Counted from the first letter of the stretch, positions 48,812 through 58,783 are shown. The stretch: DNA of 64,000 nt from Psychrobacter sp. 28M-43 (GCF_014770435.1 NZ_CP061739.1:1984001-2048000), one strand, 5' to 3'. The notes: generated by a model from the letters alone, not told the origin. Translations and numbers: made by a program.

Positions 48812-50143
48812 ATGAAAGTTATGCGCTTACTGTCGTCTCTAAAGCATGATGAATCCGAGCGCGGCATTTTTCATCTTGGGCGGGCATTGGTCAAAAATGA
48901 GCATACCTCTATCATTGTCTCGAGTGCCGATGAAGATAATGACTTGGTTAGACGTCTCAAGCGCGATGGCAATATTTACCATCAGCTACATGTGAATAAA
49001 AAGTCTTGGCTATCGCTATTGCAAGTCTCTGCACTGCGGCATTTGATAGAAAAGTACGAACCCGATGTCATTCATGTACATTCGCGTACCCCTGCATGGA
49101 TATTGCATTTGGCATTGCGCCGCGCACGCGTCAGGCGTTTTCCCAAACTGGTCTCGACCATGTATGGGTTTTATCCTATTAATAAGTACTCTCAGGCTCT
49201 ACTCAATGTTGATACGATAATCACCGTATCTGATAGTGTCACGCAATACTTAAAAAAAGGACTGCGCATCGAAGACGTAGATCCTAAAGTCATCACACGT
49301 ATCTATCGTGGTATCGATACTCGGCGCTACCCTTATCGTCATAACCCTTCGGTTTATTGGTTACGTCATACCTTTGCCGAGTACCCTGAGCTTGAGCACA
49401 AAAAATGGCTCGTATTCCCAACCGTCATCGGTAACGAGTATGGGCAAGAATGGCTGATAGATATCTTGGGTAACCTGCAAGAGCAGTTCCCAAATATTCA
49501 CGTCATTATTATGGATGAAGACTATAAAGACGGCGATGTCGCTCATGAAGATTTTCGCCAACGCACAAACAGCTTGGGACTGGCGGAGCGCATTACCTAT
49601 GTGGGTAGCAAGCGTAATGACATGCGGGAATGGCTATCGGCGGCCAATATTGTGATGGCACTTGCCAATGAGCCCGAGTCAATCGGTATCAATGCCCTAC
49701 AAGCCATACACCTAGGTACGCCAGTCATTGGCTGGGATCAAGCCGCCTTTAGCGAGATTTTACAACCGCTCTACCCGCAAGGATTGGTTAAAAAATACAA
49801 TGCCAATGCGCTTTGTAAAGCCGTTAGAAACCAGCTAGAAAGTGTCACACGTCCTGAAATGACCAACAAATTTACCATGCGTGAGATGATTGAAAAGACG
49901 CTTGAAGTCTATCAAAGCTTACATGATGCAGCGCTTGCCGAAGAACAAGCCGAAGCAGATGCTATCGCAGTTCGACGCATCAAACGCAGTCTAAAAAAAG
50001 CATCTAAACCTGCCCTAAATGTCGCTGTAAAAAATATCGAACCTGTTGCTAAAAATCCAAAAATAAAGCTAACCAAAGAAAAATCGAAGACAGCAGATAA
50101 TGTCCATACGGTAGAAACAGCAGAAGACAATCAACAGCTATAA
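48812..50143 (+). CDS. Glycosyltransferase family 4 protein
   Basis: About 443 residues from the ATG at 48812; a GTG at 48797 would add five residues, and neither start has a strong ribosome binding site. GT-B fold: N-terminal LLSSLKHDESERGIFHLG and DVIHVHSRTPAW, C-terminal donor site EPESIGINALQAIHLGTPVIGWDQAAFSEI. The last 60 residues are a Lys/Ala/Glu-rich tail. It would transfer a sugar to a cell-surface glycan, but no other polysaccharide genes are adjacent. Acceptor and donor unknown. Confidence 0.85.
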   Translation: MKVMRLLSSLKHDESERGIFHLGRALVKNEHTSIIVSSADEDNDLVRRLKRDGNIYHQLHVNKKSWLSLLQVSALRHLIEKYEPDVIHVHSRTPAWILHLALRRARVRRFPKLVSTMYGFYPINKYSQALLNVDTIITVSDSVTQYLKKGLRIEDVDPKVITRIYRGIDTRRYPYRHNPSVYWLRHTFAEYPELEHKKWLVFPTVIGNEYGQEWLIDILGNLQEQFPNIHVIIMDEDYKDGDVAHEDFRQRTNSLGLAERITYVGSKRNDMREWLSAANIVMALANEPESIGINALQAIHLGTPVIGWDQAAFSEILQPLYPQGLVKKYNANALCKAVRNQLESVTRPEMTNKFTMREMIEKTLEVYQSLHDAALAEEQAEADAIAVRRIKRSLKKASKPALNVAVKNIEPVAKNPKIKLTKEKSKTADNVHTVETAEDNQQL

Positions 50144-50180
50144 GCTAAGCATTTCATTCGATAGGTAATTTTATAACCAA

Positions 50181-50217
50181 AAAAAGGCTACTTCTAAAAT
50201 GGAAGTAGCCTTTTTTG
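50181..50217. terminator. Bidirectional terminator
   Basis: AAAAAGGCTACTTC (50181-50194) pairs with GAAGTAGCCTTTTT (50202-50215). It lies between the convergent glycosyltransferase gene and puuR. Confidence 0.92.
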
Positions 50218-50265
50218 TTCAATCGTTACTGGGCAATATCAAATCTAACGAAATTTAGCTTAGGT

Positions 50266-51000
50266 TTAATAAGTCGTCGGTGTATGGGCACTTACGATAC
50301 GGGTGATGCTATCGGTAGGATTAATAAAAGTATGCGGTTGAATGGTATCAATCACATAGCTATCACCTTGATTTAACAAATAGGTGCTGTCTTCGATACG
50401 GATAATAATCTTACCCTCGATGACCGTACCAATCTCCTCCCCTTCATGAGCGATTTTTTCTTCTGTTGAGCTATTTGGCTGATAGGTCTCGATCAAGAAC
50501 CCCAAGTTTCTTGTCCTGCTGCAGTTATATACCTGCTTTAGTGACACTTTGCTATTGGGTTCATTGAGCTCTAATAGATCTTTTGGCGTGACGATTACTC
50601 TAGCCTTTGGCTCTTTCCACTCGTCACTAAAAAACGTGGTCAGATCAGAACCCAATACTGTCAAAATTGCCTTTAACGTATTGACCGCTGGACTGACCTT
50701 ATTGCGCTCAATTGAGCTGATAGACGTGTTTGTCAACCCTGACAGTTTTGCCAATTTACGTTGCGAGTAACCTTTTGCTAGACGCAGCTGGTTAATCTTT
50801 TTGCCAATATCTTCCTTCAACGATTCATCTGCTTCAGAATCATTCAGTTCATTATCATCGATATCATCTATTTCAATATCAACATCAGCTACATCTTTGT
50901 CATCGACACTATCAACATCGTTCTCAATGTTATCACTATCAGTGACAGCAGTTTCTGCCTTACTTTTAGTTGTGCTACTCGGTTTGTGGTTCTCTGGCAT
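50266..51000 (-). CDS. puuR: PuuR-like XRE/cupin regulator with acidic N-terminal extension
   Basis: 244 residues from the ATG at 51000, which overlaps the end of puuD by 26 bases; a start at 51048 would add 16 residues. Residues 64-120 are an XRE helix-turn-helix (KGYSQRKLAKLSGLTNTSIS). Residues about 165-240 are a cupin (IAHEGEEIGTVIEGKIIIRI and GDSYVIDTIQPHTFINP). The first 60 residues are an Asp/Glu/Ser-rich low-complexity extension not present in E. coli PuuR (185 residues). It probably represses the putrescine genes until putrescine binds. Confidence 0.85.
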   Translation of the reverse strand: MPENHKPSSTTKSKAETAVTDSDNIENDVDSVDDKDVADVDIEIDDIDDNELNDSEADESLKEDIGKKINQLRLAKGYSQRKLAKLSGLTNTSISSIERNKVSPAVNTLKAILTVLGSDLTTFFSDEWKEPKARVIVTPKDLLELNEPNSKVSLKQVYNCSRTRNLGFLIETYQPNSSTEEKIAHEGEEIGTVIEGKIIIRIEDSTYLLNQGDSYVIDTIQPHTFINPTDSITRIVSAHTPTTY

Positions 51001-51715
51001 GGTGAATAAATTCCGTGAATAGAAATTTGGACAAGCTATCTTGCGCATAATTTAACTCAGGATGCCATTGTACACCAATCATAAATGGATGTTGTAACAA
51101 GCTGATAGCCTCTACCAGACCATCAGGCGCTAACGCTTCTACAAATAAACGCTCGCCTACTTTATTGATGGCTTGTTTGTGCAATGAGTTGACGTGCCAC
51201 TTTTCACCAAATGCTGCCAGCCTTCCTTGAGGTTGAATGATGACATCATGTATGGGCTGATACTGCACCTCAAGCGGCTGGGTATTGTCTTCTAAATGCT
51301 GCTCATAAAACCCATCGATATCACGCCAGTCAGGATATAGCGTGCCACCAAAATGAACATTCATCTCTTGCAAGCCTCGGCAAACTGCAAATAGCGGAAT
51401 GTTTTTTTCGTCTGCATAAGCCAATAACTTGAAGCTCAGCTCATCACGGCCTAGGTCTTGTTTGGCTTCAGTATGTGTCGCGCCATAACGAGTTGGGGCT
51501 ACATTGCTATAACTACCAGTCAATAAAATGCCATCTGCTATTTCGAGCAGCGCATCGAAGTTTTCGCTGTCAGCAGCTGTGTTTGGCAGCAGTATAGGAT
51601 TGCCACCATAAAAGTTTACTGCATCGATGTATTTTTGATATACCGCCTGTGCTGACTGTCCGTCAACCATCTTATGACAAGACACAATAGCAATAATAGG
51701 TCTGGAATTTTTCAT
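50975..51715 (-). CDS. puuD: Gamma-glutamyl-GABA hydrolase PuuD
   Basis: 246 residues, peptidase C26 family. The nucleophile is Cys112 in LFAVCRGLQEMNVHFGG, and the His-Glu pair lies in GVQWHPE. PuuD releases GABA and glutamate from gamma-glutamyl-GABA, the last step of the glutamylated putrescine route. It is first in a leftward pair with puuR and divergent from puuA. GAGGGA lies upstream of the ATG. Confidence 0.94.
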   Translation of the reverse strand: MKNSRPIIAIVSCHKMVDGQSAQAVYQKYIDAVNFYGGNPILLPNTAADSENFDALLEIADGILLTGSYSNVAPTRYGATHTEAKQDLGRDELSFKLLAYADEKNIPLFAVCRGLQEMNVHFGGTLYPDWRDIDGFYEQHLEDNTQPLEVQYQPIHDVIIQPQGRLAAFGEKWHVNSLHKQAINKVGERLFVEALAPDGLVEAISLLQHPFMIGVQWHPELNYAQDSLSKFLFTEFIHHAREPQTE

Positions 51716-51813
51716 ATCATTTTCCCTCGTTATAACAACTAGACCTAGGCTGTCTATGTTGTCTAATCCCTTATTTAGCTAAAATTTAACACAACGCCTC
51801 ATAAAATGTAAAC

Positions 51814-51908
51814 TATAAACTTCATTAATATCGGTATTTGTATTAAAAACCCGCATTTGAGTTATTTTAAGATAATTTTAAATAAAAATTGACAATTATA
51901 GTTTTCAT
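51814..51908. promoter_or_regulatory. Candidate PuuR operator repeats
   Basis: TATAAACTTCAT (51814-51825) and TATAGTTTTCAT (51897-51908) share a TATA-N4-TTCAT-like pattern; the second overlaps the puuA promoter spacer. They lie in the puuD-puuA divergent region. Assignment to PuuR is inference. Confidence 0.3.
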
Positions 51909-51917
51909 CCATATATT
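51889..51917 (+). promoter_or_regulatory. Sigma-70 promoter of the puuA operon
   Basis: TTGACA (51889-51894), 17 bases, TATATT (51912-51917). The -35 is perfect and the spacing optimal. The transcript would carry a leader of about 255 bases before puuA. Confidence 0.75.
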
Positions 51918-52180
51918 AAAAGTCAGCAGCAATGATAACCAACATAGTTTAACTTTTAGCCTGAATAAAAACGCCTAAGAGCACAATCTATAAGTCACTC
52001 ATATCATTGATAAAAATTTAGCTTTAATAAAAACAATCCAGATTCAACCAGTCATTCATCAAATGCTTATTTATTAAGTGTTCGTTATAAATGCCACTAG
52101 CATAGAGTTTAGACACCATAGTCAAAACGTAGTAGCAGTAACAAACCCAGCAATTCTACAAATTCATAGGAAGAACAGAC

Positions 52181-53524
52181 ATGATGACAACCAATGGAAT
52201 GGTCAAATCTGCAAACAGCACAGAGTACGTCTATGTTGCCGCAGGAGATATCAATGGCTTACTTCGTGGTAAGCGCATCCCTTTTGATCAAATGGAAAAA
52301 GCAGAAAACGGTGCAATCCGATTACCTCTGTCAATCTTAGGTGTCGATATATGGGGCGCTGATGTCATCGAGTCTTCGCAGTGCAATGGTGATATCGATG
52401 CCATTGCCCGTCCAACTGGTCGTGCTGCTTATCCGCTTCTCAATACCAGTGCCCCTTCATCGCTACTACCTATTTGGCTATATACCGAAGACAATGAGCC
52501 TTACTACGGTGATGCCCGCCACGTTTTGGACTACATCAGCAAAAAGTTCAAAGCACTGGGACTGACGCCAGTGATGGCAACCGAGCTAGAGTTTTATTTA
52601 GTTGACTATACCGAGGGAGAGACACCCAAGCCTCCTATCCGCCCCAAGAGTGGCCTAAGACTAAATAAGACATCCATCTTAAGTATCAATGACCTATTGC
52701 AATTCGATGAATTTTTAGACGAAGTCTACGAGCAGTGTGAAAAGCTCGATATCCCTGTTGATGCGGCACTAGCGGAAAATGGTTGTGGTCAGTTTGAGAT
52801 CAATTTATTACACGTCGATGATCCATTAAAAGCTGCTGACGACGCGATTTTGTTTAAACAAGTGGTCAAAGCTGTGGCAGCTCGTCGTAAGCTTACCGCC
52901 ACCTTTATGGCAAAACCTTTTGGCCTACAGTCTGGCAATGGCTTTCATGTGCATTGCAGCTTATTAGACAAAGATGGTAACAACGTATTCGATGATGGAT
53001 CAGATGAAGGCTCAGATATGTTGCGTCATGCAGTGGCTGGCCTACTAAAGACCATGTCAGATTGCACCTTATTGTTTGCACCGCATGTCAACTCTTACCG
53101 CCGCTTTACCCCCGGTACATTGGCCCCAAACAACGTGTCATGGGGTTATGAGAACCGCACCGCAGCTGTACGTATCCCCGGCGGTGACACAAAAGCACGC
53201 CGTATCGAGCACCGTGTATCTGGCGCAGATGCCAACCCTTATCTAGTTTGTAGCGCAGTATTGGCGGGTATGCTGTATGGTATCGAAAACAAGCTTGAAG
53301 CACCTGAGCCGATTAATAGTATTACTTATGATGCAGCAGAACTAAAAACCTTACCGTTGGACTGGCTCTCAGCCATTCGTCAATTTGAGAGCAGCGATCT
53401 GGTTGACTCACTATTTCCAAGCGAGATGATTGAGCTATTGATTGCGGTCAAAAAGCAAGAGGCCAAACGTTTTGCTCAGCAAGTGACCAACCTTGAATAC
53501 CTCACCTATTTACAGGATGTTTGA
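52181..53524 (+). CDS. puuA: Gamma-glutamylputrescine synthetase
   Basis: 447 residues of the glutamine synthetase fold. Motifs: AGDINGLLRGKRIP near 25, ATELEFYLVDY (metal Glu), NGFHVHCSL, NNVSWGYENRTAAVRIPGG and KARRIEHRVSGADANPYL. The length and the GLLRGKR start are typical of PuuA-type enzymes rather than housekeeping GlnA. It joins glutamate to putrescine using ATP. AGGAAG precedes the ATG. The stop overlaps the ribosome binding region of puuB. Confidence 0.93.
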   Translation: MMTTNGMVKSANSTEYVYVAAGDINGLLRGKRIPFDQMEKAENGAIRLPLSILGVDIWGADVIESSQCNGDIDAIARPTGRAAYPLLNTSAPSSLLPIWLYTEDNEPYYGDARHVLDYISKKFKALGLTPVMATELEFYLVDYTEGETPKPPIRPKSGLRLNKTSILSINDLLQFDEFLDEVYEQCEKLDIPVDAALAENGCGQFEINLLHVDDPLKAADDAILFKQVVKAVAARRKLTATFMAKPFGLQSGNGFHVHCSLLDKDGNNVFDDGSDEGSDMLRHAVAGLLKTMSDCTLLFAPHVNSYRRFTPGTLAPNNVSWGYENRTAAVRIPGGDTKARRIEHRVSGADANPYLVCSAVLAGMLYGIENKLEAPEPINSITYDAAELKTLPLDWLSAIRQFESSDLVDSLFPSEMIELLIAVKKQEAKRFAQQVTNLEYLTYLQDV

Positions 53525-53525
53525 T

Positions 53526-54902
53526 ATGTCAAATAGCACCCCAAATAGTAATCAAAGTAGCAATACGACAGCGAACCAAAACCCACCTTCTAACAATATG
53601 CGCAATATCCCGCATTACTCGGATAAAGGTCAATACCCTGACAGCTATTATGCAGCCAGTCGTAACCCTAAGCCTGACAGACCAACGCTTAAAAGCGATA
53701 TACAAGTAGAAATCTGCGTGGTCGGTGGTGGTTATAGCGGCCTATCGACTGCCCTGCACCTTATAGAAACAGATCATGAAGTCGTGGTGCTTGAAGGCGC
53801 ACAGATTGGTTGGGGTGCATCAGGTCGTAACGGTGGTCAAATCGTCAATGGTCTAAATGCTAGCCTGCAGAAAATCAAAAAATCTTATGGTCAGCAAAGC
53901 GCAGACTTCGTCGGTCAATTAGTGACTCGCGGTGGCAAAATTATTCGTCGTTTTGTCAGTGACTACGATATCAGCTGCGATTTGAAAGAAAAAAACATCT
54001 TTGCAGCATTGAATAACGGACAGCTAAAAGACCTGCAAGAGACGCATGCACTGTGGGAAAGCCACGGTATGCACGACCGAGAGATTCTAGACAAAAATGG
54101 CATTCAAGAGCATATCAAGTCAGATGCTTATGTGGGCGGCGTCATCGACCATTCGGGTGGACATTTCCATCCATTAAATCTTGCATTGGGTGAAGCGGCA
54201 GCTATCGAAAAAAATGGCGGCACGATTTATGAAAACACCTTAGTCGTAGATATTGAGTACGCTGACGACTCTATCAAAGTCATTACTGAGTTTGGCACGG
54301 TGACTTGTAAGCAAGCCGTTCTATGCGGTAACGCTTATCTCAATAAAGTCATTCCTAAGCTGACTGATCGTGTGATGCCTGTATCGACGCAGATTATCGC
54401 GACCGAGCCATTGGGTGATTTGGCCGATCAACTGCTCCCTACTGATGTCTGTGTCGAAGATGTGCGCTACATTCTTGACTACTATCGTCTCTCAGCAGAC
54501 AAACGCATGTTGTTTGGCGGCGGTACAGTTTACGGCGGTCAAGATCCTGCTGATATCACCGCCAAAATCAGACCCAATATGAATAAGATTTTCCCAGAAC
54601 TGCGAGATGTAAAAATCGATTACGCGTGGAGTGGTAACTTCGCCCTGTCTTTCTCTCGTGTACCGCAAATGGGCAAACTACATGAGCGCGTATATTTCGC
54701 CCACGGCTATAGTGGACACGGTGTAACAGGCTCTCATCTGTTCGGGCAAATCTTGGCTGATGCCATCAATGGCAAAACCAAAGAATTTGACACCTTTGCA
54801 CAGATTCCTTGGATTCCGTTCCCAGGTGGCAGGGCTCTACGAGTCCCTTACTCTGTCATGGGCTCATGGTGGTATGCACTAAAAGACACCACCGGCATGT
54901 AA
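53526..54902 (+). CDS. puuB: Gamma-glutamylputrescine oxidoreductase
   Basis: 458 residues from the ATG at 53526, one base after the puuA stop, with CAGGATG upstream; a longer frame would use a TTG inside puuA. The FAD motif is VVGGGYSGLSTALHL, followed by GWGASGRNGGQIVNG of the DAO family. C-terminal YFAHGYSGHGVTGSHLFG closes the FAD site. It oxidises gamma-glutamylputrescine to the aldehyde, releasing ammonia and H2O2. The first 30 residues are Asn/Ser-rich and disordered. Confidence 0.93.
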   Translation: MSNSTPNSNQSSNTTANQNPPSNNMRNIPHYSDKGQYPDSYYAASRNPKPDRPTLKSDIQVEICVVGGGYSGLSTALHLIETDHEVVVLEGAQIGWGASGRNGGQIVNGLNASLQKIKKSYGQQSADFVGQLVTRGGKIIRRFVSDYDISCDLKEKNIFAALNNGQLKDLQETHALWESHGMHDREILDKNGIQEHIKSDAYVGGVIDHSGGHFHPLNLALGEAAAIEKNGGTIYENTLVVDIEYADDSIKVITEFGTVTCKQAVLCGNAYLNKVIPKLTDRVMPVSTQIIATEPLGDLADQLLPTDVCVEDVRYILDYYRLSADKRMLFGGGTVYGGQDPADITAKIRPNMNKIFPELRDVKIDYAWSGNFALSFSRVPQMGKLHERVYFAHGYSGHGVTGSHLFGQILADAINGKTKEFDTFAQIPWIPFPGGRALRVPYSVMGSWWYALKDTTGM

Positions 54903-55100
54903 ATACATGACCAACCGTGCATAAAAGCGGTCGATATAGACGACGTTTTTATCATAAAAACTACTGTTGCCTTGACCTATCACAGTAATGGATTGCTGTG
55001 ATAGGAAGCTCGATAGAAAGTTGATTCGCTACTGGCTGTCGAGCATCAACCACCGAATAGAGTTTGTTTTAAAAAATGAGGTTCTACAGGGAGCGCAAGT

Positions 55101-56594
55101 ATGAACATGAAACTCAATGATGCTGTCGAAGGGCATTATCATAACAAGCGAGTCTTTCTCACCGTAATAGTAGCCGTTGTTATCTATCTGGCCTTTGCTT
55201 GGCTATCCATGAGCCGTGGACCAGATGAATCTTGGGGTGCTTTATCTTTATTACCCACATTATTAGTATTAGTCACCGCCATCGTCTCTAGGCGACCATT
55301 TGAGTCTATGATCGCAGGCTGCGTCGCTGGCCTTGTGATGCTCAACCCCTTTGATCTGGTTTCCCCCTTTGCAGACAATATGTCGATGGTTTTGGGCAAC
55401 GAGACCATTATCTGGATTGTCCTCGTCTGTGGTCTGATGGGCGGGTTAATTCAGCTCCTTGAAATCAGTGGCTGCCTAGATGGTTTTAGTGAATGGCTAC
55501 AAAAAATCATCAAGTCGCGTCGTCAGTCATTGTTGGCCACATTTGCTTTGGGCGTTGTGGTCTTTATCGATGATTATTTAAACTGTCTTGCTGTATCTAC
55601 CTCTGTTAAAAAACTCACTGACGTCTATAACGTCTCTCGTGAAAAGCTCGCCTATATCGTCGATTCGACCGCCGCTCCTATGTGTATCATCGTACCTATC
55701 TCTACGTGGGCCGTTTACTTTGCAGGTCTGCTAGAAGAAAACGGCGTAGCAGCAGACGGTGAAGGTATCGGGCTTTATATCAGCGCAATCCCTTACATGG
55801 CCTATGCTTGGTTTGCCTTACTGATTGTATTCTTGGTTGCTTATGGCATATTGGGCGATTGGGGACCGATGAAAAAAGCAGAGAAGCGCGCCAAGGCTGG
55901 TAACCCTGTTCCTGAAGCATTTGTCGAAGAGCAACTGATCTCAAACGTCAAAGCCAAGCGCAAGCTGTCATTCAAAGCCAATATTGCTAACTTTGCTTTT
56001 CCGATGATTCTATTGATTGTCTCAACCGTTTACTTTGAAATCGATTTGTTACGCGGGGCCCTATTGACCTGTTTTGTGACGGTCGTTGTCTACTGGATGC
56101 AAGGTATCTTGAGCTTTGAGACACAAGTTGAAGCTATCTTTAAAGGCTTTAAAGTCATGCTCTACCCACTCTCGACCGTTATTGGTGGCTTTTTCCTAAA
56201 AGCAATCAACGATGAGCTTGGTATGACCATGTATGTGATTGAAGCTATCACGCCTTATATGACCATTATTATCTTCCCTGCGGTTATCTTTGCGGTCATG
56301 GCCTTCTTGACCTTTGCCACTTCATCAAGCTGGGGTCTGTACGTGTTGGCGATGCCTATCGTGTTCCCAATATCGCTCGCCCTTGGCGTGAGCACACCAC
56401 TTATGATTGGCGCATTATTATCAGCTTCATCATTCGGTAGTCATGCGTGTTTCTTTAGTGATTCATCATTACTTGCCGCGCAAGGTGCTGGCTGCTCACC
56501 CATGCAGCATGCCTTTACCCAGTTCCCGTATGCGATGTTAGGTGCAGGACTGTCCGTCGTGACCTTCTTAGGATTGGGCTATATGATGGCTTAA
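55101..56594 (+). CDS. NhaC family Na+/H+ antiporter-like carrier
   Basis: 497 residues with about eleven hydrophobic segments. VVVFIDDYLNCLAVSTSVKKL and IVDSTAAPMCIIVPISTWAVYFAG are signatures of the NhaC/YheL/Arg-ornithine antiporter group; the paired Asp residues would couple Na+ or H+. It sits inside the polyamine operon between puuB and aguB, so transport of putrescine, agmatine or another amine is plausible, but not shown. AGGGAG precedes the ATG. Confidence 0.85.
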   Translation: MNMKLNDAVEGHYHNKRVFLTVIVAVVIYLAFAWLSMSRGPDESWGALSLLPTLLVLVTAIVSRRPFESMIAGCVAGLVMLNPFDLVSPFADNMSMVLGNETIIWIVLVCGLMGGLIQLLEISGCLDGFSEWLQKIIKSRRQSLLATFALGVVVFIDDYLNCLAVSTSVKKLTDVYNVSREKLAYIVDSTAAPMCIIVPISTWAVYFAGLLEENGVAADGEGIGLYISAIPYMAYAWFALLIVFLVAYGILGDWGPMKKAEKRAKAGNPVPEAFVEEQLISNVKAKRKLSFKANIANFAFPMILLIVSTVYFEIDLLRGALLTCFVTVVVYWMQGILSFETQVEAIFKGFKVMLYPLSTVIGGFFLKAINDELGMTMYVIEAITPYMTIIIFPAVIFAVMAFLTFATSSSWGLYVLAMPIVFPISLALGVSTPLMIGALLSASSFGSHACFFSDSSLLAAQGAGCSPMQHAFTQFPYAMLGAGLSVVTFLGLGYMMA

Positions 56595-56729
56595 GCCGAT
56601 AAAACTTGACCAATATGGACTTAACTATTGTCGCTATACACTAACGAATGATGAGAAATTGTTCGTTAGCAAATACGAATCATCATCTATATATAGTATT
56701 ACTTATCTATCAATAAAAGGATTGAGATC

Positions 56730-57599
56730 ATGCGAAACGTTACTGTGGCGACTACGCAAATGACATGCGGCTGGGACATCCAGCAAAACATTGCGACCGC
56801 GACTGACTTGGTCAAAAAAGCGGCCAACGATGGTGCCAATATTATCTTACTTCAAGAATTGTTTGAGACGCCCTACTTCTGCCAAGTTCATGACTTTGAT
56901 TATTTTAAGCTTGCAACTTCAGTCGAAGACAATGCAGCTATCAATCACTTCAAAAAACTGGCGAAAGAGCTAGAAGTGGTACTGCCGATTAGTTTTTATG
57001 AAAAATCAGGCAATACTTTCTTTAATAGCATCACTGTGATCGATGCCGATGGCGAGATACTGGGCACTTATCGCAAAACGCACATACCAGATGGTATTCC
57101 TTATGCCGAGAAGTTTTATTTTACCCCTGGTGATACGGGGTTTAAGGTTTGGCAAACCAAATACGCTAAGATTGGTGTCGGTATCTGCTGGGATCAATGG
57201 TTCCCTGAATGCGCCCGTAGCATGGCATTGATGGGTGCCGAATTGCTGTTTTACCCCACTGCCATTGGTGATGAGCCGACACTCGGTATCGACTCAAAAG
57301 GTCATTGGCAGCGCTGTATGCAAGGCCATTCTGCTGCCAACCTGATGCCAGTTATTGCAGCCAATCGCATTGGTACTGAAACCATCAGCCAAAATGGCAA
57401 TGACAGCACGATGCAGTTTTATGGTAGCTCATTCATTACCGACGGCCGCGGCGACATTATAAAAGAAGCGTCAGTAGATACTAGCGAAGTGATTAGTACC
57501 ACCTTTGACTTAGATCAACTGGCTATCGATCGTCAACAATGGGGTGTGTTCCGTGACCGTCGTCCATCGATGTATGGCACATTGCTCACTCACGGTTAA
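56730..57599 (+). CDS. aguB: N-carbamoylputrescine amidase
   Basis: 289 residues of the nitrilase superfamily. The triad is Glu43 (LLQELFETPYF), Lys116 (GTYRKTHIPDG) and Cys153 (IGVGICWDQWFPE). The family-typical FYFTPGDTGF follows. It converts N-carbamoylputrescine to putrescine, CO2 and ammonia. It precedes aguA by 68 bases. AAGGA precedes the ATG. Confidence 0.95.
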   Translation: MRNVTVATTQMTCGWDIQQNIATATDLVKKAANDGANIILLQELFETPYFCQVHDFDYFKLATSVEDNAAINHFKKLAKELEVVLPISFYEKSGNTFFNSITVIDADGEILGTYRKTHIPDGIPYAEKFYFTPGDTGFKVWQTKYAKIGVGICWDQWFPECARSMALMGAELLFYPTAIGDEPTLGIDSKGHWQRCMQGHSAANLMPVIAANRIGTETISQNGNDSTMQFYGSSFITDGRGDIIKEASVDTSEVISTTFDLDQLAIDRQQWGVFRDRRPSMYGTLLTHG

Positions 57600-57667
57600 T
57601 TTGATTTTCGTCTCTTTAGTTTACTCTCACTATTTTTATAGTCGCTCGTGTACGATAAGGTGATTTT

Positions 57668-58783
57668 ATGTCTATATTATTGACAGACTCAACCCCGCAG
57701 CAAGATGGCTTTTATATGCCAGCAGAGTTTGAGCCAATACAAAAGGTATGGATGGTCTGGCCATACCGTGCTGATAACTGGCGACAACAAGCAATCCCTG
57801 CCAAGAAAGCTTATGCTGATGTTGCACTGGCAATTAACAAGTTTTGTGAAGTTGGCGTACTGGTCAATCCTGACGATTATCAACAGTACCGCGATAGCTT
57901 ACCTGATGATATCGACGTTATCTCTATGCCTAGCAACGATGCGTGGGCGCGTGATACTGTGCCGACATTTTTAATCAATGACGCAGGCGAGCTACGCGCT
58001 TGTGATTGGACATTCAATGCGTGGGGCGGAGACTATGATGGCCTTTACTCGCCATGGGATGACGATGATAAAATTGCAGAACGCTTGTGTGAGCAGCTAG
58101 ATATTCCGCGTTATCGAACGGATGACTTTGTCATGGAAGGCGGCGCGTTTCATGTCGATGGTGAAGGCACGGTTCTGACCACGCGTATGTGCCTGCTAAG
58201 CCCAGGACGCAATCCACATCTGAATGAGCAGCAAATTGAGGACAAGCTAAAAGCCTATCTCAATGTCCAAAAAGTGCTCTGGATTGATGATGGTATCGAC
58301 CCTGATGAGACTACAGGTCACATCGATGATATCGCTTGCTTTGCACGACCTGGTGAAGTGGTTTGCTTATTCACTGATGACCCTGAGAATCCGTTTTATG
58401 AAGCAACGCAAAAAGCCTATAAGCAGCTCTCAAATATGACTGATGCAAAAGGCAGACGACTAACAGTCCATAAGCTATGCTGCACTCAGCAGCCAGTGAC
58501 CTTGCCTGATGATTATGACATTGTACAGTCTGATGACGCCAAACCTCGCCTAACGGGTGATGTTTGTATCGCCTCATATGCCAACTTTTTGATTTGTAAT
58601 GATGCGGTCATCGTACCGCAATATGATGATATAAATGATGCACTCGCCATCGAGCAGCTTGAAAAAGTCTTTCCTCAGCATCAGGTAGTGGGAGTACGAA
58701 CAAGAGAGATTGTTTTTGGTGGCGGTAATATTCACTGTATTACGCAGCAACAACCAAAACCATCAATCAAAGGCAATAACTAA
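57668..58783 (+). CDS. aguA: Agmatine deiminase
   Basis: 371 residues of the peptidyl-arginine deiminase-like family. MPAEFEPIQKVWMVWPYRADNW, NDAWARDTVPTFLIN, MEGGAFHVDGEGT, DDGIDPDETTGHIDD and the C-terminal Cys357 (GGGNIHCITQQ) form the active site. It makes N-carbamoylputrescine from agmatine. Together with aguB it yields putrescine for the puu genes upstream. AAGG lies upstream of the ATG. Confidence 0.96.
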   Translation: MSILLTDSTPQQDGFYMPAEFEPIQKVWMVWPYRADNWRQQAIPAKKAYADVALAINKFCEVGVLVNPDDYQQYRDSLPDDIDVISMPSNDAWARDTVPTFLINDAGELRACDWTFNAWGGDYDGLYSPWDDDDKIAERLCEQLDIPRYRTDDFVMEGGAFHVDGEGTVLTTRMCLLSPGRNPHLNEQQIEDKLKAYLNVQKVLWIDDGIDPDETTGHIDDIACFARPGEVVCLFTDDPENPFYEATQKAYKQLSNMTDAKGRRLTVHKLCCTQQPVTLPDDYDIVQSDDAKPRLTGDVCIASYANFLICNDAVIVPQYDDINDALAIEQLEKVFPQHQVVGVRTREIVFGGGNIHCITQQQPKPSIKGNN

